Below are positions 12,001 through 21,627 of a DNA stretch of 64,000 nucleotides, one piece after another. The DNA comes from RGIG1681 sp045594425. Its GTDB lineage: Bacteria; Bacillota; Clostridia; Christensenellales; UBA1242. The notes beneath the pieces were generated by a model. It ran no database searches. It had not been told where the DNA came from and saw only the letters and a list, made by a program, of their open reading frames with translations. The stretch covers positions 1 to 64,000 of the forward strand of contig JAZNYK010000007.1 in assembly GCA_045594425.1 (NCBI GenBank), given 5' to 3'. The stretch's first letter is position 1. Every line of letters starts with the position of its first letter. A program made the translations under genes and the position numbers.

Positions 12001-15000
12001 AAGCAATAATAAGTCGTTGCACCTGTTGCAATTGCACCATCTATGTGTCCAACGTTAAATGATAATCCATTATTACTAAACAAATCATCATATAATTTTG
12101 GTGTTGATTTATCTTCCGCTGCTTTAGCCTTAACGTCAAGTTTATATTCTGTTGAACCATTATTAACGGAATTATCATATACATTAAATTGCAATGAATA
12201 AGTATTTGCCTTCCAAATAGCATACAAATTAAAATTACCTTTATTTGGAGAGTTTGGATTATAACCTCCAATAGTGCTAACAAACTGTCTTGCATATACA
12301 GACCAGAAATTATAATTCTGTGGTTTTAGTGCTGTTTGATTAGCAAAACCTGTATCTGTGATAAAGTAACCAGTAGACACTGGGCTCACTTCATTTGATT
12401 CAGCAATGAATGAAGATTTTACATAGAAGTCTGAACTATAGAATTTTGTGTCAGCCTGTTTGTATGTTAATAGTGTGCTTCTATTATCAGGAGTAAACCA
12501 TGACTCAACAGGTATCCATGATGATGTAGTATTCCAAGTGTTTGTAACCGAATTATATCTATTATCTAATGCACCAGCACTTGTATAGTATTTTTGAGAT
12601 CCCCAACCAACAAAAGTGTATCCTTTCATATCCAAATACAAATCAAGATATGTGATTGAGTCATAAAGAATAATTTGTGCATTAGTGTCTGTCTTTTCAG
12701 AGCCATTACTATAATATCTTTTTAATGTAGCATCATCAGAAGATGAATTTCCTGTGTTGTCTTGGAAATTGATATTATACGAATATGGATAAGAATAGAA
12801 ATTAACAGCAAAGTTATTAGATAAAATACCTAAAGAATTTGCACCCGAAGTAACACCCGCAGATGAATCATATAATTCTAATCTAAACTTTCCATTTGTT
12901 GAATCATAAGACAACTTGTAGTAATAACTTAAGTCATATGAAGAATCTTTAAACAACTTTCCTTTAAGAGTTGTATAGGTTCCAGTGTATGCAGATCTAA
13001 TAGTTGGAACATTAATATAAACTTTACCAAAATCAATTGTATCAATTTCAATATAGTTCAAATAATAACCTGGTGTTTCATAGAACGTAAAGTTTAATGA
13101 ATAACCATTTGCATTAAAGTCATTATCAAACTCACCTTGTGCAGTTTTGACACTGCCTTGCCATTGATGAGTAGTTCCCGTATGGTTATAAAACTCATAG
13201 TTGGTTAAAACAACATCGTTAAACCAAGAACCTGTTTTTGTATAATTATTTCCACTAATCTTGCCAATATAGTCGAGTTGATATGCTCTATAACCAGTAT
13301 CTGACAAGTATTTCCATTCAATTGTTCCATCTGGTGATGAATAATGTTGCATAACATTACCAGTAACATTTGTTGATATAAATTGATAATTTGTATATCT
13401 TAATTTAAATCCACGAGCAGACAACGAGTTTACGTTAAAACCAGTATTTCCGGCAAATGTAACAGTTGTTGTATCTTCTGCTTCGCTGTATGTTGCAGAA
13501 ACAATACTCAAAGTGTCAGAATCCACAGCACCATCTTTAGTTATAATCAAAGCAATCATGCCAGGTTTTATATCTTTTCCACCATAAACCTTAACTGATT
13601 TTTTTGATGGGTTTGTAACAATGTTAGCCTCAAATAATCTATCACCTTTTGTAATATTATCATTGTAAAGGTAAGAACTTGTAGTATACTCAACAGCATT
13701 CTTTTTAACAGTAAACGCCATGAAATATTTGTTACTATATTCCAAGTTGTTACTCATTGATTGAATTGAAGTATAAGTTCCCGAATAATAGTTTTTAGAA
13801 CTTTTTGAGTATGTGTTATTTATATAATTAAATGCATCAGTTCCATGATATGAAAGTCTTCTAATATCTGAAATATAAATATATGTTGCTTTATCATTAA
13901 AAGAAATAATTTTTGAACTTAAGTTTAATGTTCCATTAACAACACCTGAGTCATCTGTAAGAGCATTCACATATAACGACTTACCATCCGATGTTCTACC
14001 AACAACGTCATCTGCTTTTGAATAAAGAATGTTTTCAAACAATCTTCCTGTATAAGCAGAACCAGGCTTTGTTTCATCTAAATAAAGTTTTCCTTGAGTG
14101 AAATAGTTTGAATATCCATCACTGCTTGAATATATCTTTATACCCTTTTTAAAGAGGTCTGCTTCGCCTTCAAAAATAACACGATAATTCCCTGAACCAT
14201 TAGTCTTTACACTAACTCCATCAGTAGTATTTGCAAAATCAATTTTTTCCCAAGTTCCATCTTCATTTGAATCGACAAGCATTGTCAATTTGTTAAGATT
14301 GCTTGTTCCAAGAAGTTCTGTATCAGTGCTTCCTGCTTCAATTGATTCAACAAAATAGAATTCTGCATAAGATATTGTTTCAACATTAATAGAAACATCT
14401 TCATAAATACCAGAAACCATTAACCAAACCGGATTAAAGTAAGCATTTCCTGCATATGAAGTTGATTTCCAAGCATTATTTCGACTATTAGTATTAGTAT
14501 GTGAATTAACATACATAATACCAGCAAAGTTTTTGAAATTATCTGTTGATTCAAATGCTTTAAAGAATCTATTTGTATTATATCCCTTATATTGGAAACG
14601 TGTTTCGTTTGAGTTATCTAACGAACTATCAACAAATGTATATGTATAATATCCATCATCGGTTCTATTAACCATTGATTGAACATAATCAAACTTAAAC
14701 AACGTATTTCCACCAACAGTAACTTCTAATTTCCTAATAACATATCCATCTGTTGGTTGCAATTCAAAAATTACCGTATCACTTGGATTCATTTTATATT
14801 CAACAGTTCCATCAATTGTGTGATAGTTATTTCCAAAATAAGACACGTTTGTTGGAGTTGATGAAGTTGATTTTGTTTCTAATCCAGTGATGCCATAAGA
14901 CATATCACCGCCAGCAAGTGTTCCTTTGTCGTTATAACTATATCTATATACGATTGGGTTGTCATTATCATCAAAAATATCGTCTTTATCATTAAGTGTC

Positions 15001-18000
15001 ATGCTTAATGATTTGTCAAACTTTTTAAATGTAAAAGTAATTGTTGCTGCGTTAGACAATGTTGAATTATACTTAATACTTTGTGATGCAACATCTGAAT
15101 ACAAGAAATACATAACTTCTCTATTTGTTTCATTTCTTGTAATATATAAAACAAAGTTACGTTTATTATCAGTTCCAGCGCTGAACTTATAATATTGATA
15201 AACTTTATAATCAACACCCAAATATCTTATTATCTTATTATCATCACCATCAAGTGTAACATAATCATAAGAATTTGTTGTTCCAGATGTTTTCAAATTA
15301 TAGTCAATATAGGTCTTATAAGTTGAGTTTGTTCCATCAGTAGTTCTTTCTAAAACAAATGATTGTGTTGTTGCACCAGTGTTCAACAAACTAATTTGAA
15401 TAGAATGCAAATATGAAGTCATGTCATAAGTATACTTATAAGTTGAATTTTCATATCGTGAAACACTATCTGAGCCAGAAGAAGCATAGATATAATTTTG
15501 TTCTGGTCTGATTGCTATTATTTTTGTGTTATTAAAGTTAGTGTTAATAACATTCTTTGTTGAATCTGAAAAATAGTTTATTTTATAGTCAACTTCGTTT
15601 GCCGACTTGGTGTCATAAGATGATGCATAATAAACATATCCATTAGCATAGTAAATAATGTTATCTTTCCAACCATCTGTTGTTTTAGGAAGGGTTGATG
15701 TTGCAGTTTTAAACTTCTTGGTTGAAGAGTCATATTCATAATATCCAGCATTTGTAGATGGCAATTCATATTTTACATTATTAATCCAGAAATAAGATTT
15801 TCCTGCAATAATGGCTGCTGGTTGTGCATTTAATTCAAGTGCTGTTCCAACGCCTGACGCATCACTATTTGTTGCAATAGCAAGAGTGTCATCTGGAGTA
15901 TAGTTAGATTTAGCATACGGAGTTATTGTAAATCCGACTGTTCCTGATGTTGAAGTGTCTTTAGTTACTGTAAATGATGACCCTTCACCATCTCCAGGAA
16001 TGCCAAGATTGCTTACTTTTATAACAATCTTTCGTGGGTCTGGCGATGTTATTTCAAACACATTAAACTGCGTTGTTTCAATCTTATCACCTATCCAGAA
16101 TTTTGCACCATTGTTTGCAGTGTGTAACAATGATGATTTTGATGTATCCTTCATACTTGGGACCCATCTACCATCTTCAGTATAAGTTAGCAAAATGGTT
16201 TCATGAGAATATGTGTTAGAAGATTTGAAATAGCCAAGTTTAGAAATTTCAATTCTGTCAAATATGTAATATATTGGGTCATTTTTGGCATTATCATAAT
16301 TTCCAATTGTAATGTTAATATTTGCATTTCCCAAAAAGTGCTTTTTTTCATGTCCTGAAGCCGCAATTGATGAAATTAAAGTAGATTCATTAACCAATGT
16401 AATGTTAAACAAATCCTCTTGATTTGTTGTTCCGGCTTTGTCTTTATATCCAGTTACCATATTTGATGAACCATAAACTTCACCATCAGCCGTTGGCACA
16501 TCAATAACATAATCACGTGTTATATAAATAGCCTTAACAGTCAAGTTGTTAATATTATTAGTTCCGAAATATGTTCCGATTGAAGTGCTACCATATGCTG
16601 TCCCCGCACCACAAGGCACATGAGAATTTAGCCCCTGATATTTTGTATCATCATCATGAAGTATAACCCAGTTGCTTGCAAATTGATATTTTGAACCAGT
16701 TATTAAAACAGTGCTTTCATCCAAACACTCTTGCCAAAGTGTTTTTGCTGAAGAATCATCTACATAATCAGTAGTGCTTCCAGTTTTAAGTTTTATTGGA
16801 GTCGGTGTAATTTTATTAGGGTCTAATAAGTCATTATAAATAAAATAGTCTGGAGAATAATAGAACTTAAACTGCGCTTTGTTCGATGTTAATTTTGTTC
16901 CATCAATATAAACAGCAAAGTCATTATTCATCTTGATTTCTTCTTCTTTAAGATAATAATAGATTTTTGTCGTATTAAGCGATGTTACTGCCATAAAATT
17001 GTCATCATATACCAAGTATTCACCAGAATTTGTAGTAACACTCTGTTTGTTGATTGTAGGATGATTCCTTATTGTTACAGCATATGGTTCTTCAACACTT
17101 GTATCTACCCATTTTTCTAAATCTGAATCATACATGATTTCATATCTAACATATGACCTGTTTGTAGAATCAGCAAATGACAAGTTAAATTCAACAACAC
17201 CAGTATTCCACACAGCAAATAAATTAAGCACCCCACCAGTTCCATAAGGTGATTTATATGCAAAATTATTAACAGTTGTTCCTGCTTTAAATCTAGTATC
17301 AGGTTCAGCGGCATCATCAGAAAGTGCCCAACCAACACATTTAAAATTATAAATTTGCGGATAATCTATAATTGCAGGTGTTGCTGATGACATATTATCT
17401 GGCCCATACTTATCAGTATACGATTCATCATACATATAACCTGTAAATTCATGTGCACGAACCAAACTTTCATCTTCAAACCATCTCGGATACGTCAATG
17501 TATCCTTAAAATAGTTTTCCTTTAAATTAATATTAATGCTATATTGAATGCTGTATGATTTAGCCTGATATACATGATAATAATAAAATGTATCGTTAAA
17601 ATAATTGTTATAATATTGTGCCGATAAGTTAGTATAAGTATAGTTAGCATAATATAAAGTCGCTTCATCATAACTTACTAAAGTTGCTTTTCCTTGAGGA
17701 AGAGTTGTTGAAATATTACCATTAGTATCAAAAAAGAAATATGAATAGTGTTTATATGAACCACCGACTATATCTGCTTCATAGTTCTTATAAGTTGTAG
17801 ATGTTACAGATGATGGTATTTCTGTATATGATCCCTTTGATTTAGACTTTGTAAACTCAATAGAAGATGTTAAATAATACCCTTTAACCGTTGCACTTAT
17901 GGTTGTTGAATATAAAAATCTTTCGTCATTTTCATCTTCCATAGTTCGCCATTGCCAACTAGAAACACTTGTCTTTATATCAATAACAATACGATTGCTT

Positions 18001-20255
18001 AATATATATGGAGTTATTGAAATACTATTTTTTGCTTTATTTTTAGTATCTTTTGAGTTTCCAATGTGTTTTCCACCATCAGTTTCAAAAAGTTCTTCAT
18101 AAGCATCAGAACCATGGGTTGCACCAGTCAACTTATTATTGCTTATTTGTATACCATAAATTTCCAAATAACAGTTTCCACCACTATTTGAAAAGTAAAT
18201 TCTACAATTTATAGTAGTGTTAGGTTTAAAAGAAGGAGCATATTTATAGTCATAAGTAATTCTTATTACATTTTTATCTGATGATAATCTTGAAACAGAT
18301 GCATTACTATATGTGATTGTTTCCTTGTGATAATCTTTATACACATCAGCAACTAAATTTAAATCTTTATTGTTTGATGCAAAACTAACATCTTCTTCTA
18401 CATATTCAGAATCATTCAAATATTCAAACGAGTTATAATATGTCTTTCTTGAAGTATTAATTATATAATTTTTAACTGAATTATCACTCAAAGTTAAATT
18501 AATTTTAACCAAATTATCACTATTTGATGTTTCAATATTTTTAATATCGTCATAAATAACATCGCCAGTTTCTGCATTAATAAATTTAAATGAACTGCTA
18601 TCTTCTTGTGTTGCATAGTAACCAAAGCCACTAAATAAAATATTGTATAAATTTTCATCAAAGTAAGGTTCAATCTCATTAACAATTACATCACTATCAT
18701 TTATAACAATTTTGTAATAAATATCTTCCCCTTGATAATGTCCATAATAAATTCCATTACCATAATTAACAATGGTGTTCAAGTAATAATTTTCAGATAT
18801 AGCCCAATCACCAGAAATGTTCATTATATTTAAATAAGAACCTTCAAATCCACTCACAACAAAATAATCAGAAGAAATAACGTCTTCAACTAGTTGATAA
18901 GTATGTTCCTGTGTTTTAAATTCATTAATAAAAACAAAGTCACCATTGTCTTTAAATTTAATAATTCCATCAGTTGTTAAAACATTGGTTCCAGAAGCAT
19001 ACAAAATACTAGATGTAGATTTATTTACATAGCCAATCACCTTATTTAAATTTAAATCATAATACTCAGCATATCCATCTGAAGTTAAAATATTATCTTC
19101 ATTAACTTTTACTTGATTAACAACAAAATAATCGCTACCACCAGATTCTTTTATTGACTTAACTTTTGAATATCCGTTTTGCAAGTTAAAGTTTGAATAG
19201 GAATTTGTTTTAAATGAATATAACTCATAAACATAATCAACATAATAACCATTTGTTGAAGTTTCAATGTGAACAGATGTTGTTTTTAAATCACTTACTG
19301 AATCAATTTGTATTGCCTTTTCAACTACAAATCCTGTTTTTACAGGAAAAAATGTAATGTTGCGGATATTTGATTTTGTTGCATCATAATCCAAAGAATA
19401 TAAGTTATTGTTGTAATAATAAATTACCTTTACTTGACCATTTTCTGAGATAATATAAGTTAAATAACCTAACATTTCATAATCAGAAATTGATGTGGTA
19501 GTAAACTTATATAGACTATCTGCATCAATCTGTTCAGTTGTATACAAACAAATATTAAATTCGTATTTTACTAATTCATCATTTTCAATCACAGACAAAA
19601 CAGTATAATAATAATTGTCTAATAAATCAAATTCAACATCTTCAATGATTTTGTCATTATATAACAAATCACCGTATGAATTATATTTAAACTCAACATG
19701 ATAAACAACTTGAATGTTGTCTGGGTCAGCAAAACAAGCAACATCAAGTGCTTGATATTCTGTCATGCCATCCATGTATGTATATGAGTATGCAACATAA
19801 TTTTCATGAATTTTGTTAACGACGATTTTTTCATAATCTTTCATCTTGTTTTCAGATTTCAAGGTTTCAAAAAGATTGATTGTTTTTGAATTGCCTTGAG
19901 CATCTTCCGCAAAAAGATAAAGATATGAGTCTTCTCCATCTTCAACAACGAAACATGATTCATAAGAAGCCTTAACCAAATCAGTGTCAATTGCATCGCC
20001 GTTTTCATCTACAATTTTTGAACTATCAAGTTCTTCCACCACCGACTTATTATCTTCAGCCTCTTGTTTTGCATCTTGAGTTATTGCAGAGAGCATATCT
20101 TTTTGGTCTTGTGTAAGATTAAAAGAAGGCTCTGGGGCTGGAGGATTTGGATTTTTCTTGTTTAGCAAAACTATGCCCACAATAGCAGACGCAGCAACGA
20201 TTGCAACGCAAATCGAAATAATTATTGCTTTAACTGAATTTTTCATTCTTTTCAT
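6030..20255 (-). CDS. Giant B-repeat surface protein (paralogue B), 4,741 residues
   Basis: This is a 14.2-kb gene. I start it at ATG 20255, because the longer frame begins at a GTG that is itself part of the ribosome site GAGGTG (20267-20262, 6 nt from ATG). Residues 1-35 are a basic n-region and a hydrophobic helix without any cysteine, so the anchor should be a plain signal-anchor helix, unlike the two paralogues. Residues about 50-650 are the shared ectodomain. B-repeat motifs of the FxGW type are spread out: near residues 972 (CVGW), 2547 (GYTFVGW), 2808 (GYSWLGW), 3042 (GYDFLGW), 3242 (GYYLLGW) and 3955 (FYTFSGW), several closed by LYAxW or FAIW. The rest is Tyr/Asn/Ser/Thr-rich, beta-rich-looking sequence without a recognised domain. 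No LPxTG, GW module or S-layer motif is seen at the C-terminus. The role is probably adhesion or surface structure; this is inference from architecture. Confidence 0.85.
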   Translation of the reverse strand: MKRMKNSVKAIIISICVAIVAASAIVGIVLLNKKNPNPPAPEPSFNLTQDQKDMLSAITQDAKQEAEDNKSVVEELDSSKIVDENGDAIDTDLVKASYESCFVVEDGEDSYLYLFAEDAQGNSKTINLFETLKSENKMKDYEKIVVNKIHENYVAYSYTYMDGMTEYQALDVACFADPDNIQVVYHVEFKYNSYGDLLYNDKIIEDVEFDLLDNYYYTVLSVIENDELVKYEFNICLYTTEQIDADSLYKFTTTSISDYEMLGYLTYIISENGQVKVIYYYNNNLYSLDYDATKSNIRNITFFPVKTGFVVEKAIQIDSVSDLKTTSVHIETSTNGYYVDYVYELYSFKTNSYSNFNLQNGYSKVKSIKESGGSDYFVVNQVKVNEDNILTSDGYAEYYDLNLNKVIGYVNKSTSSILYASGTNVLTTDGIIKFKDNGDFVFINEFKTQEHTYQLVEDVISSDYFVVSGFEGSYLNIMNISGDWAISENYYLNTIVNYGNGIYYGHYQGEDIYYKIVINDSDVIVNEIEPYFDENLYNILFSGFGYYATQEDSSSFKFINAETGDVIYDDIKNIETSNSDNLVKINLTLSDNSVKNYIINTSRKTYYNSFEYLNDSEYVEEDVSFASNNKDLNLVADVYKDYHKETITYSNASVSRLSSDKNVIRITYDYKYAPSFKPNTTINCRIYFSNSGGNCYLEIYGIQISNNKLTGATHGSDAYEELFETDGGKHIGNSKDTKNKAKNSISITPYILSNRIVIDIKTSVSSWQWRTMEDENDERFLYSTTISATVKGYYLTSSIEFTKSKSKGSYTEIPSSVTSTTYKNYEADIVGGSYKHYSYFFFDTNGNISTTLPQGKATLVSYDEATLYYANYTYTNLSAQYYNNYFNDTFYYYHVYQAKSYSIQYSININLKENYFKDTLTYPRWFEDESLVRAHEFTGYMYDESYTDKYGPDNMSSATPAIIDYPQIYNFKCVGWALSDDAAEPDTRFKAGTTVNNFAYKSPYGTGGVLNLFAVWNTGVVEFNLSFADSTNRSYVRYEIMYDSDLEKWVDTSVEEPYAVTIRNHPTINKQSVTTNSGEYLVYDDNFMAVTSLNTTKIYYYLKEEEIKMNNDFAVYIDGTKLTSNKAQFKFYYSPDYFIYNDLLDPNKITPTPIKLKTGSTTDYVDDSSAKTLWQECLDESTVLITGSKYQFASNWVILHDDDTKYQGLNSHVPCGAGTAYGSTSIGTYFGTNNINNLTVKAIYITRDYVIDVPTADGEVYGSSNMVTGYKDKAGTTNQEDLFNITLVNESTLISSIAASGHEKKHFLGNANINITIGNYDNAKNDPIYYIFDRIEISKLGYFKSSNTYSHETILLTYTEDGRWVPSMKDTSKSSLLHTANNGAKFWIGDKIETTQFNVFEITSPDPRKIVIKVSNLGIPGDGEGSSFTVTKDTSTSGTVGFTITPYAKSNYTPDDTLAIATNSDASGVGTALELNAQPAAIIAGKSYFWINNVKYELPSTNAGYYEYDSSTKKFKTATSTLPKTTDGWKDNIIYYANGYVYYASSYDTKSANEVDYKINYFSDSTKNVINTNFNNTKIIAIRPEQNYIYASSGSDSVSRYENSTYKYTYDMTSYLHSIQISLLNTGATTQSFVLERTTDGTNSTYKTYIDYNLKTSGTTNSYDYVTLDGDDNKIIRYLGVDYKVYQYYKFSAGTDNKRNFVLYITRNETNREVMYFLYSDVASQSIKYNSTLSNAATITFTFKKFDKSLSMTLNDKDDIFDDNDNPIVYRYSYNDKGTLAGGDMSYGITGLETKSTSSTPTNVSYFGNNYHTIDGTVEYKMNPSDTVIFELQPTDGYVIRKLEVTVGGNTLFKFDYVQSMVNRTDDGYYTYTFVDSSLDNSNETRFQYKGYNTNRFFKAFESTDNFKNFAGIMYVNSHTNTNSRNNAWKSTSYAGNAYFNPVWLMVSGIYEDVSINVETISYAEFYFVESIEAGSTDTELLGTSNLNKLTMLVDSNEDGTWEKIDFANTTDGVSVKTNGSGNYRVIFEGEADLFKKGIKIYSSSDGYSNYFTQGKLYLDETKPGSAYTGRLFENILYSKADDVVGRTSDGKSLYVNALTDDSGVVNGTLNLSSKIISFNDKATYIYISDIRRLSYHGTDAFNYINNTYSKSSKNYYSGTYTSIQSMSNNLEYSNKYFMAFTVKKNAVEYTTSSYLYNDNITKGDRLFEANIVTNPSKKSVKVYGGKDIKPGMIALIITKDGAVDSDTLSIVSATYSEAEDTTTVTFAGNTGFNVNSLSARGFKLRYTNYQFISTNVTGNVMQHYSSPDGTIEWKYLSDTGYRAYQLDYIGKISGNNYTKTGSWFNDVVLTNYEFYNHTGTTHQWQGSVKTAQGEFDNDFNANGYSLNFTFYETPGYYLNYIEIDTIDFGKVYINVPTIRSAYTGTYTTLKGKLFKDSSYDLSYYYKLSYDSTNGKFRLELYDSSAGVTSGANSLGILSNNFAVNFYSYPYSYNINFQDNTGNSSSDDATLKRYYSNGSEKTDTNAQIILYDSITYLDLYLDMKGYTFVGWGSQKYYTSAGALDNRYNSVTNTWNTTSSWIPVESWFTPDNRSTLLTYKQADTKFYSSDFYVKSSFIAESNEVSPVSTGYFITDTGFANQTALKPQNYNFWSVYARQFVSTIGGYNPNSPNKGNFNLYAIWKANTYSLQFNVYDNSVNNGSTEYKLDVKAKAAEDKSTPKLYDDLFSNNGLSFNVGHIDGAIATGATTYYCFIRFDTNDWYITDADVSNVNTLFSYYNEAAGCVNNKWNTILDSNNKTNLVIDRYGYSWLGWFSKNETDIRVKADVQKNYRIFGSDYYFDDYTLKDTNPQKYTMNYTTYRMFEINSTLNETYSKFVYNGQHKVDSSLGESATGYVYFYNYKTTTQEYVSKTYYVNKDFLNHFAATSGQLTCFDTSLSYDCYSYSDGAVEIMRSLEYGSPSIRYLKLYAYWQVNYYEFIIDWQDNTGNVSNSLNVLGSTTAGILDGTEVVKESFAGAYFDDNELSNRLNNFTPVRVGYDFLGWAYYYRTASGATQLIPVYQEPEKADTALWLNRQLTTDYGNDENGNPIIPLYTNQECIKNISFKTSQETYGQETNNHYCYLFAIWKPQTFTINVDLNIDREELENLYEKDSNFVVALYKNILSDVNIRTGIDYENYTGIRTNYYKLDTNTYTEIIANLNFVIDFDQDFKTAYCEIPYKENGTLYKDVFYLDNLFAVSSGYYLLGWLFDPNLAYGEDYASRMLIYNTLKSTFGIYGKMTAGGTQVQVDNINVDGESYLSEHTNVTFNFDMYKKLYNTDYKERPTGSTEKFYTGNETKLMQEDAHGASSNFGYIEIAGQKAYIACDDAVDPGQHALFFKYNGLKYYLVLYYYKGDTVKILTNDHSFLYCDVDGVKYKIRFDTFGQAYYVDSYYGTSASEISQKRVILDIRAAAFQTYGKAKLTYDTDGVATNGNISTIYNVLSYNGEIAKNYMFYYNGKSDTDHYYNYVKFVPCTTRQFTLYAHWQNKNDMYVDIKNGNNSDTASHSNPGLAGYYNIITSTTDRVLGTYTSSFVDNANVLSQSNTEPNLRQGYNYYDDIAINILPYYNGRFLSELTLTFYGVSEKVLSVNDDSGKMKSNFVTSKYTLTFKFEWDNEKHIIKFRTEGGVVYKIDGADGRSYSYILSDSNGSYFALESMALGGSPISQLSLLDADVFSDYLFRVFEYSDGSGDSANFDDKNGTYGRWDTNKISINMENLMTSMDITCKFSVQTYDLKFYSILDAEGYRLNLQAGTTNKYETGFNTYDDFQTNVTTNNSNANESGTFFSSSAFGSTNLATIPQDCAAAPDLTQAQGFNVPYGYFIYGQYYTSAFAPNRPIDSVDPSNNVVELLNTDMYGFEYIYSNGYFEYGQTGYDLAANPTDATDSFYAQCSPVLGPTYKFSQANGFRKLGLSFYTFSGWYEYDKTQTNKVVFVEYDRLSEATYIKRNIVLYGYYYPINTPTSIEFYTWNDQNKNYIQYTGNANQYTLNAEVENHPFYQQSNLLVWNTNNSDYIDENDIAKIKTYNKYGVNSTKFGNDKLTVNDFQDQAASLDAQILERVLQTYWFYDDSYMALYFMSGSTKHYIRYDSSIGFYYLTDESNPSSVHEVDIYSDDMENFKINGTNTELETEELYKYDFDGSYLYIKETANMNITGDKDKYYRLHEVTQSMMTKANNGTYGTAAENKFLRDYEPRYYYDMHGTRYYMLARDEQGISRASNTIYYLNNVGSVVVEQTANLVTVKNYFVQYGGEYYPIDYTVYYDESGSTYISPMHNATTNTVTIPTGSGPVECYFNYDTKLLYNKETSERVDFDHYVYCPINENYLVNTKCISGIWYTDAITIKSLPSPNIGFWYDGDNYGFVGYIMVTDKIIEDMKKAPSNDGTDKGGVIYQSFDRYMKLVYSKANFAKTRFSDYNSTTGQSALYDAFITQYAGAGGTFDEAYNTFYNELSGLVGELISRYSKTDLLSSLLLAESYEYSKDGIANIISGVNVNIPVSFKDIIIDPRTGRNLSMTVTVQTEEPFSMISINTSVETNIYAIPIYSPYLVQFNDNSVEKTGDRSMVVDIEQMDVWHFELGSDSSYAYNKANGDFLNFILLDSAQYQELYANKANISEYMSTIIKGMSSEDKAKFIFTESSEVTATNTVDIDLSACDVGHYVLVAYYNKTGITAEAESYVVRVSDNLVHIQIGAAGTTYEISTLDTVCNT

Positions 20256-20321
20256 AATGTGCACCTCATGAAATCAAATAAATTTCTTATGTATTATTAT
20301 TAAATATAATATATCAATGTT

Positions 20322-20350
20322 AGTATACCAAAAACCCTGTTTTTTTACAA
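20322..20350 (-). promoter_or_regulatory. Promoter of giant paralogue B
   Basis: Minus-strand TTGTAA (20350-20345), 17-bp spacer, TATACT (20327-20322) preceded by TGG (extended -10) and followed by AACAT. It matches the promoters of paralogues A and C in both hexamers and in spacing. Transcription should begin near 20315. Confidence 0.75.
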
Positions 20351-20467
20351 ACAAAATGCCCTTTTTTTCAAGTTTTTAACCAACTTTTTTCGCTTTGTTT
20401 TCATTATAAAACTAACATAGTTATTCTTTTATAAAAGCAAAAACAACCATATTTTTACACAAAAAAA

Positions 20468-20583
20468 GTTATTAACAAAAAAACAATGTTAATTTCATAA
20501 CAAAAATACCGTTTAATGTCAATAAATAGCCACATTTGCAAAGTTATTAACAGAGTTATTAACAATTTGGTCAGTTATTAACA
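20468..20583. repeat. Four copies of GTTATTAACA
   Basis: Exact 10-mers start at 20468, 20543, 20555 and 20574. A related GTTAATTTCATAACA lies at 20488. The 9-bp core GTTA-T-TAAC is palindromic apart from its central base, as expected for a dimeric regulator. The copies lie 118-240 bp upstream of the paralogue B promoter. The binding protein is unknown. Confidence 0.6.
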
Positions 20584-20588
20584 CAAAA

Positions 20589-21608
20589 CTACATAAAAAC
20601 GAAAATTACAAAATTAATAACTCCAATAATTGGATAAATATATTTTACATAAATTGAAAAATCCATTATGCCAAAAATCATTGCGAGCAAAACAGCAAAA
20701 ATTGCCGAATAAAATTCACCACCAAACAAACATTTACACCACTTTTTTATTCCAAGCAAGCAACTAATTAATGTTGATAATAAGCCAAAGACAAGCCCAA
20801 CGATAAACACAACCGATAGATAATTATTTTTTGTTCTAAAATAATCCAAAAGAGGCATTGGTGATATCAGATATTCCCCATGACAACTTAAAAACAACCC
20901 TATAATAATTAAAACACTAACCAGCAATAATGAAAATATCAAAGCATATTTCATGCATTGTTTTTTCGAAATATTTATGTTGCTTTCACGTATAACTGGC
21001 TGAATTTCAACTATATTCATAAAAACGTAAACACAAGAAAATAATAATGATAAAGTTATATTTTTAAAACTAAAATCAACAAATTTAATGCTACAATTTT
21101 GCTCAAAGAATTTAAAATCAACCAAAAGATTAAACAATATAAAAACCAAAAATATAACCACTAAAATATTAACTTTTGAAAGTGATTTAACACCCTTCCA
21201 AAGAACATATACAATAAAAATAACACATAAAATATACAAGATAATATAGTTATTATTAAATAATTGTTTTAATAGATTTTTTAAACCTGAAAACATTGCT
21301 GATGCAACTAACAACAAATTAATATTTGTTAAAAAATTTTTAATCTTAAATTTATTTAAACTTGTATTTTTAGCATAAATTTTATTAATATTTTGCAATT
21401 TAATCATATTTTGCTCTTTTATTGTTTCACTAAAAATTTTATTAGTAAGACAAAATGTTAAAACAAAAAACAAGCAAAAACCAAAAATTGAATTAATTTT
21501 AAATTTAATAAAAAATTGATAAATTTCAGCACCGGTAACAAACCCAACACCAACCATTGTGCCAATCATTTGACAAATTAACACAACCACATTAAAATCG
21601 GTTTTCAT
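20589..21608 (-). CDS. YkvI-like integral membrane transporter
   Basis: About 340 residues, almost entirely hydrophobic, with roughly nine to ten predicted membrane helices. The first helix carries GTMVGVGFVTGAEIYQFF, which resembles the G-x-GF-(A/V)-(S/T)-G-x-E signature of the YkvI family, LeuT-fold secondary transporters of unknown substrate. I place the start at ATG 21608 rather than ATG 21629, because a TATAAT -10 box overlaps the upstream ATG and transcription would begin after it. The preferred ATG follows GGGGG directly, a poor ribosome-site spacing, so the start remains uncertain. The gene lies between two giant surface genes in the same orientation. A functional link is not shown. 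Very Asn/Lys/Ile-rich loops are typical of this AT-rich genome. Confidence 0.7.
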   Translation of the reverse strand: MKTDFNVVVLICQMIGTMVGVGFVTGAEIYQFFIKFKINSIFGFCLFFVLTFCLTNKIFSETIKEQNMIKLQNINKIYAKNTSLNKFKIKNFLTNINLLLVASAMFSGLKNLLKQLFNNNYIILYILCVIFIVYVLWKGVKSLSKVNILVVIFLVFILFNLLVDFKFFEQNCSIKFVDFSFKNITLSLLFSCVYVFMNIVEIQPVIRESNINISKKQCMKYALIFSLLLVSVLIIIGLFLSCHGEYLISPMPLLDYFRTKNNYLSVVFIVGLVFGLLSTLISCLLGIKKWCKCLFGGEFYSAIFAVLLAMIFGIMDFSIYVKYIYPIIGVINFVIFVFM

Positions 21609-21627
21609 CCCCCAAATTTGACGCTTC

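Larger units (their letters stand above)
20256..20588. other. 333-bp intergenic region with operator-like boxes
   Basis: From the paralogue B start outward it holds the ribosome site, a leader of about 60 nt, the promoter (20322-20350), AT-rich sequence and the GTTATTAACA cluster (20468-20583) that ends 5 bp before the stop of the ykvI-like gene. No clear intrinsic terminator for the ykvI-like gene was seen here, so read-through into paralogue B is possible. Confidence 0.6.
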
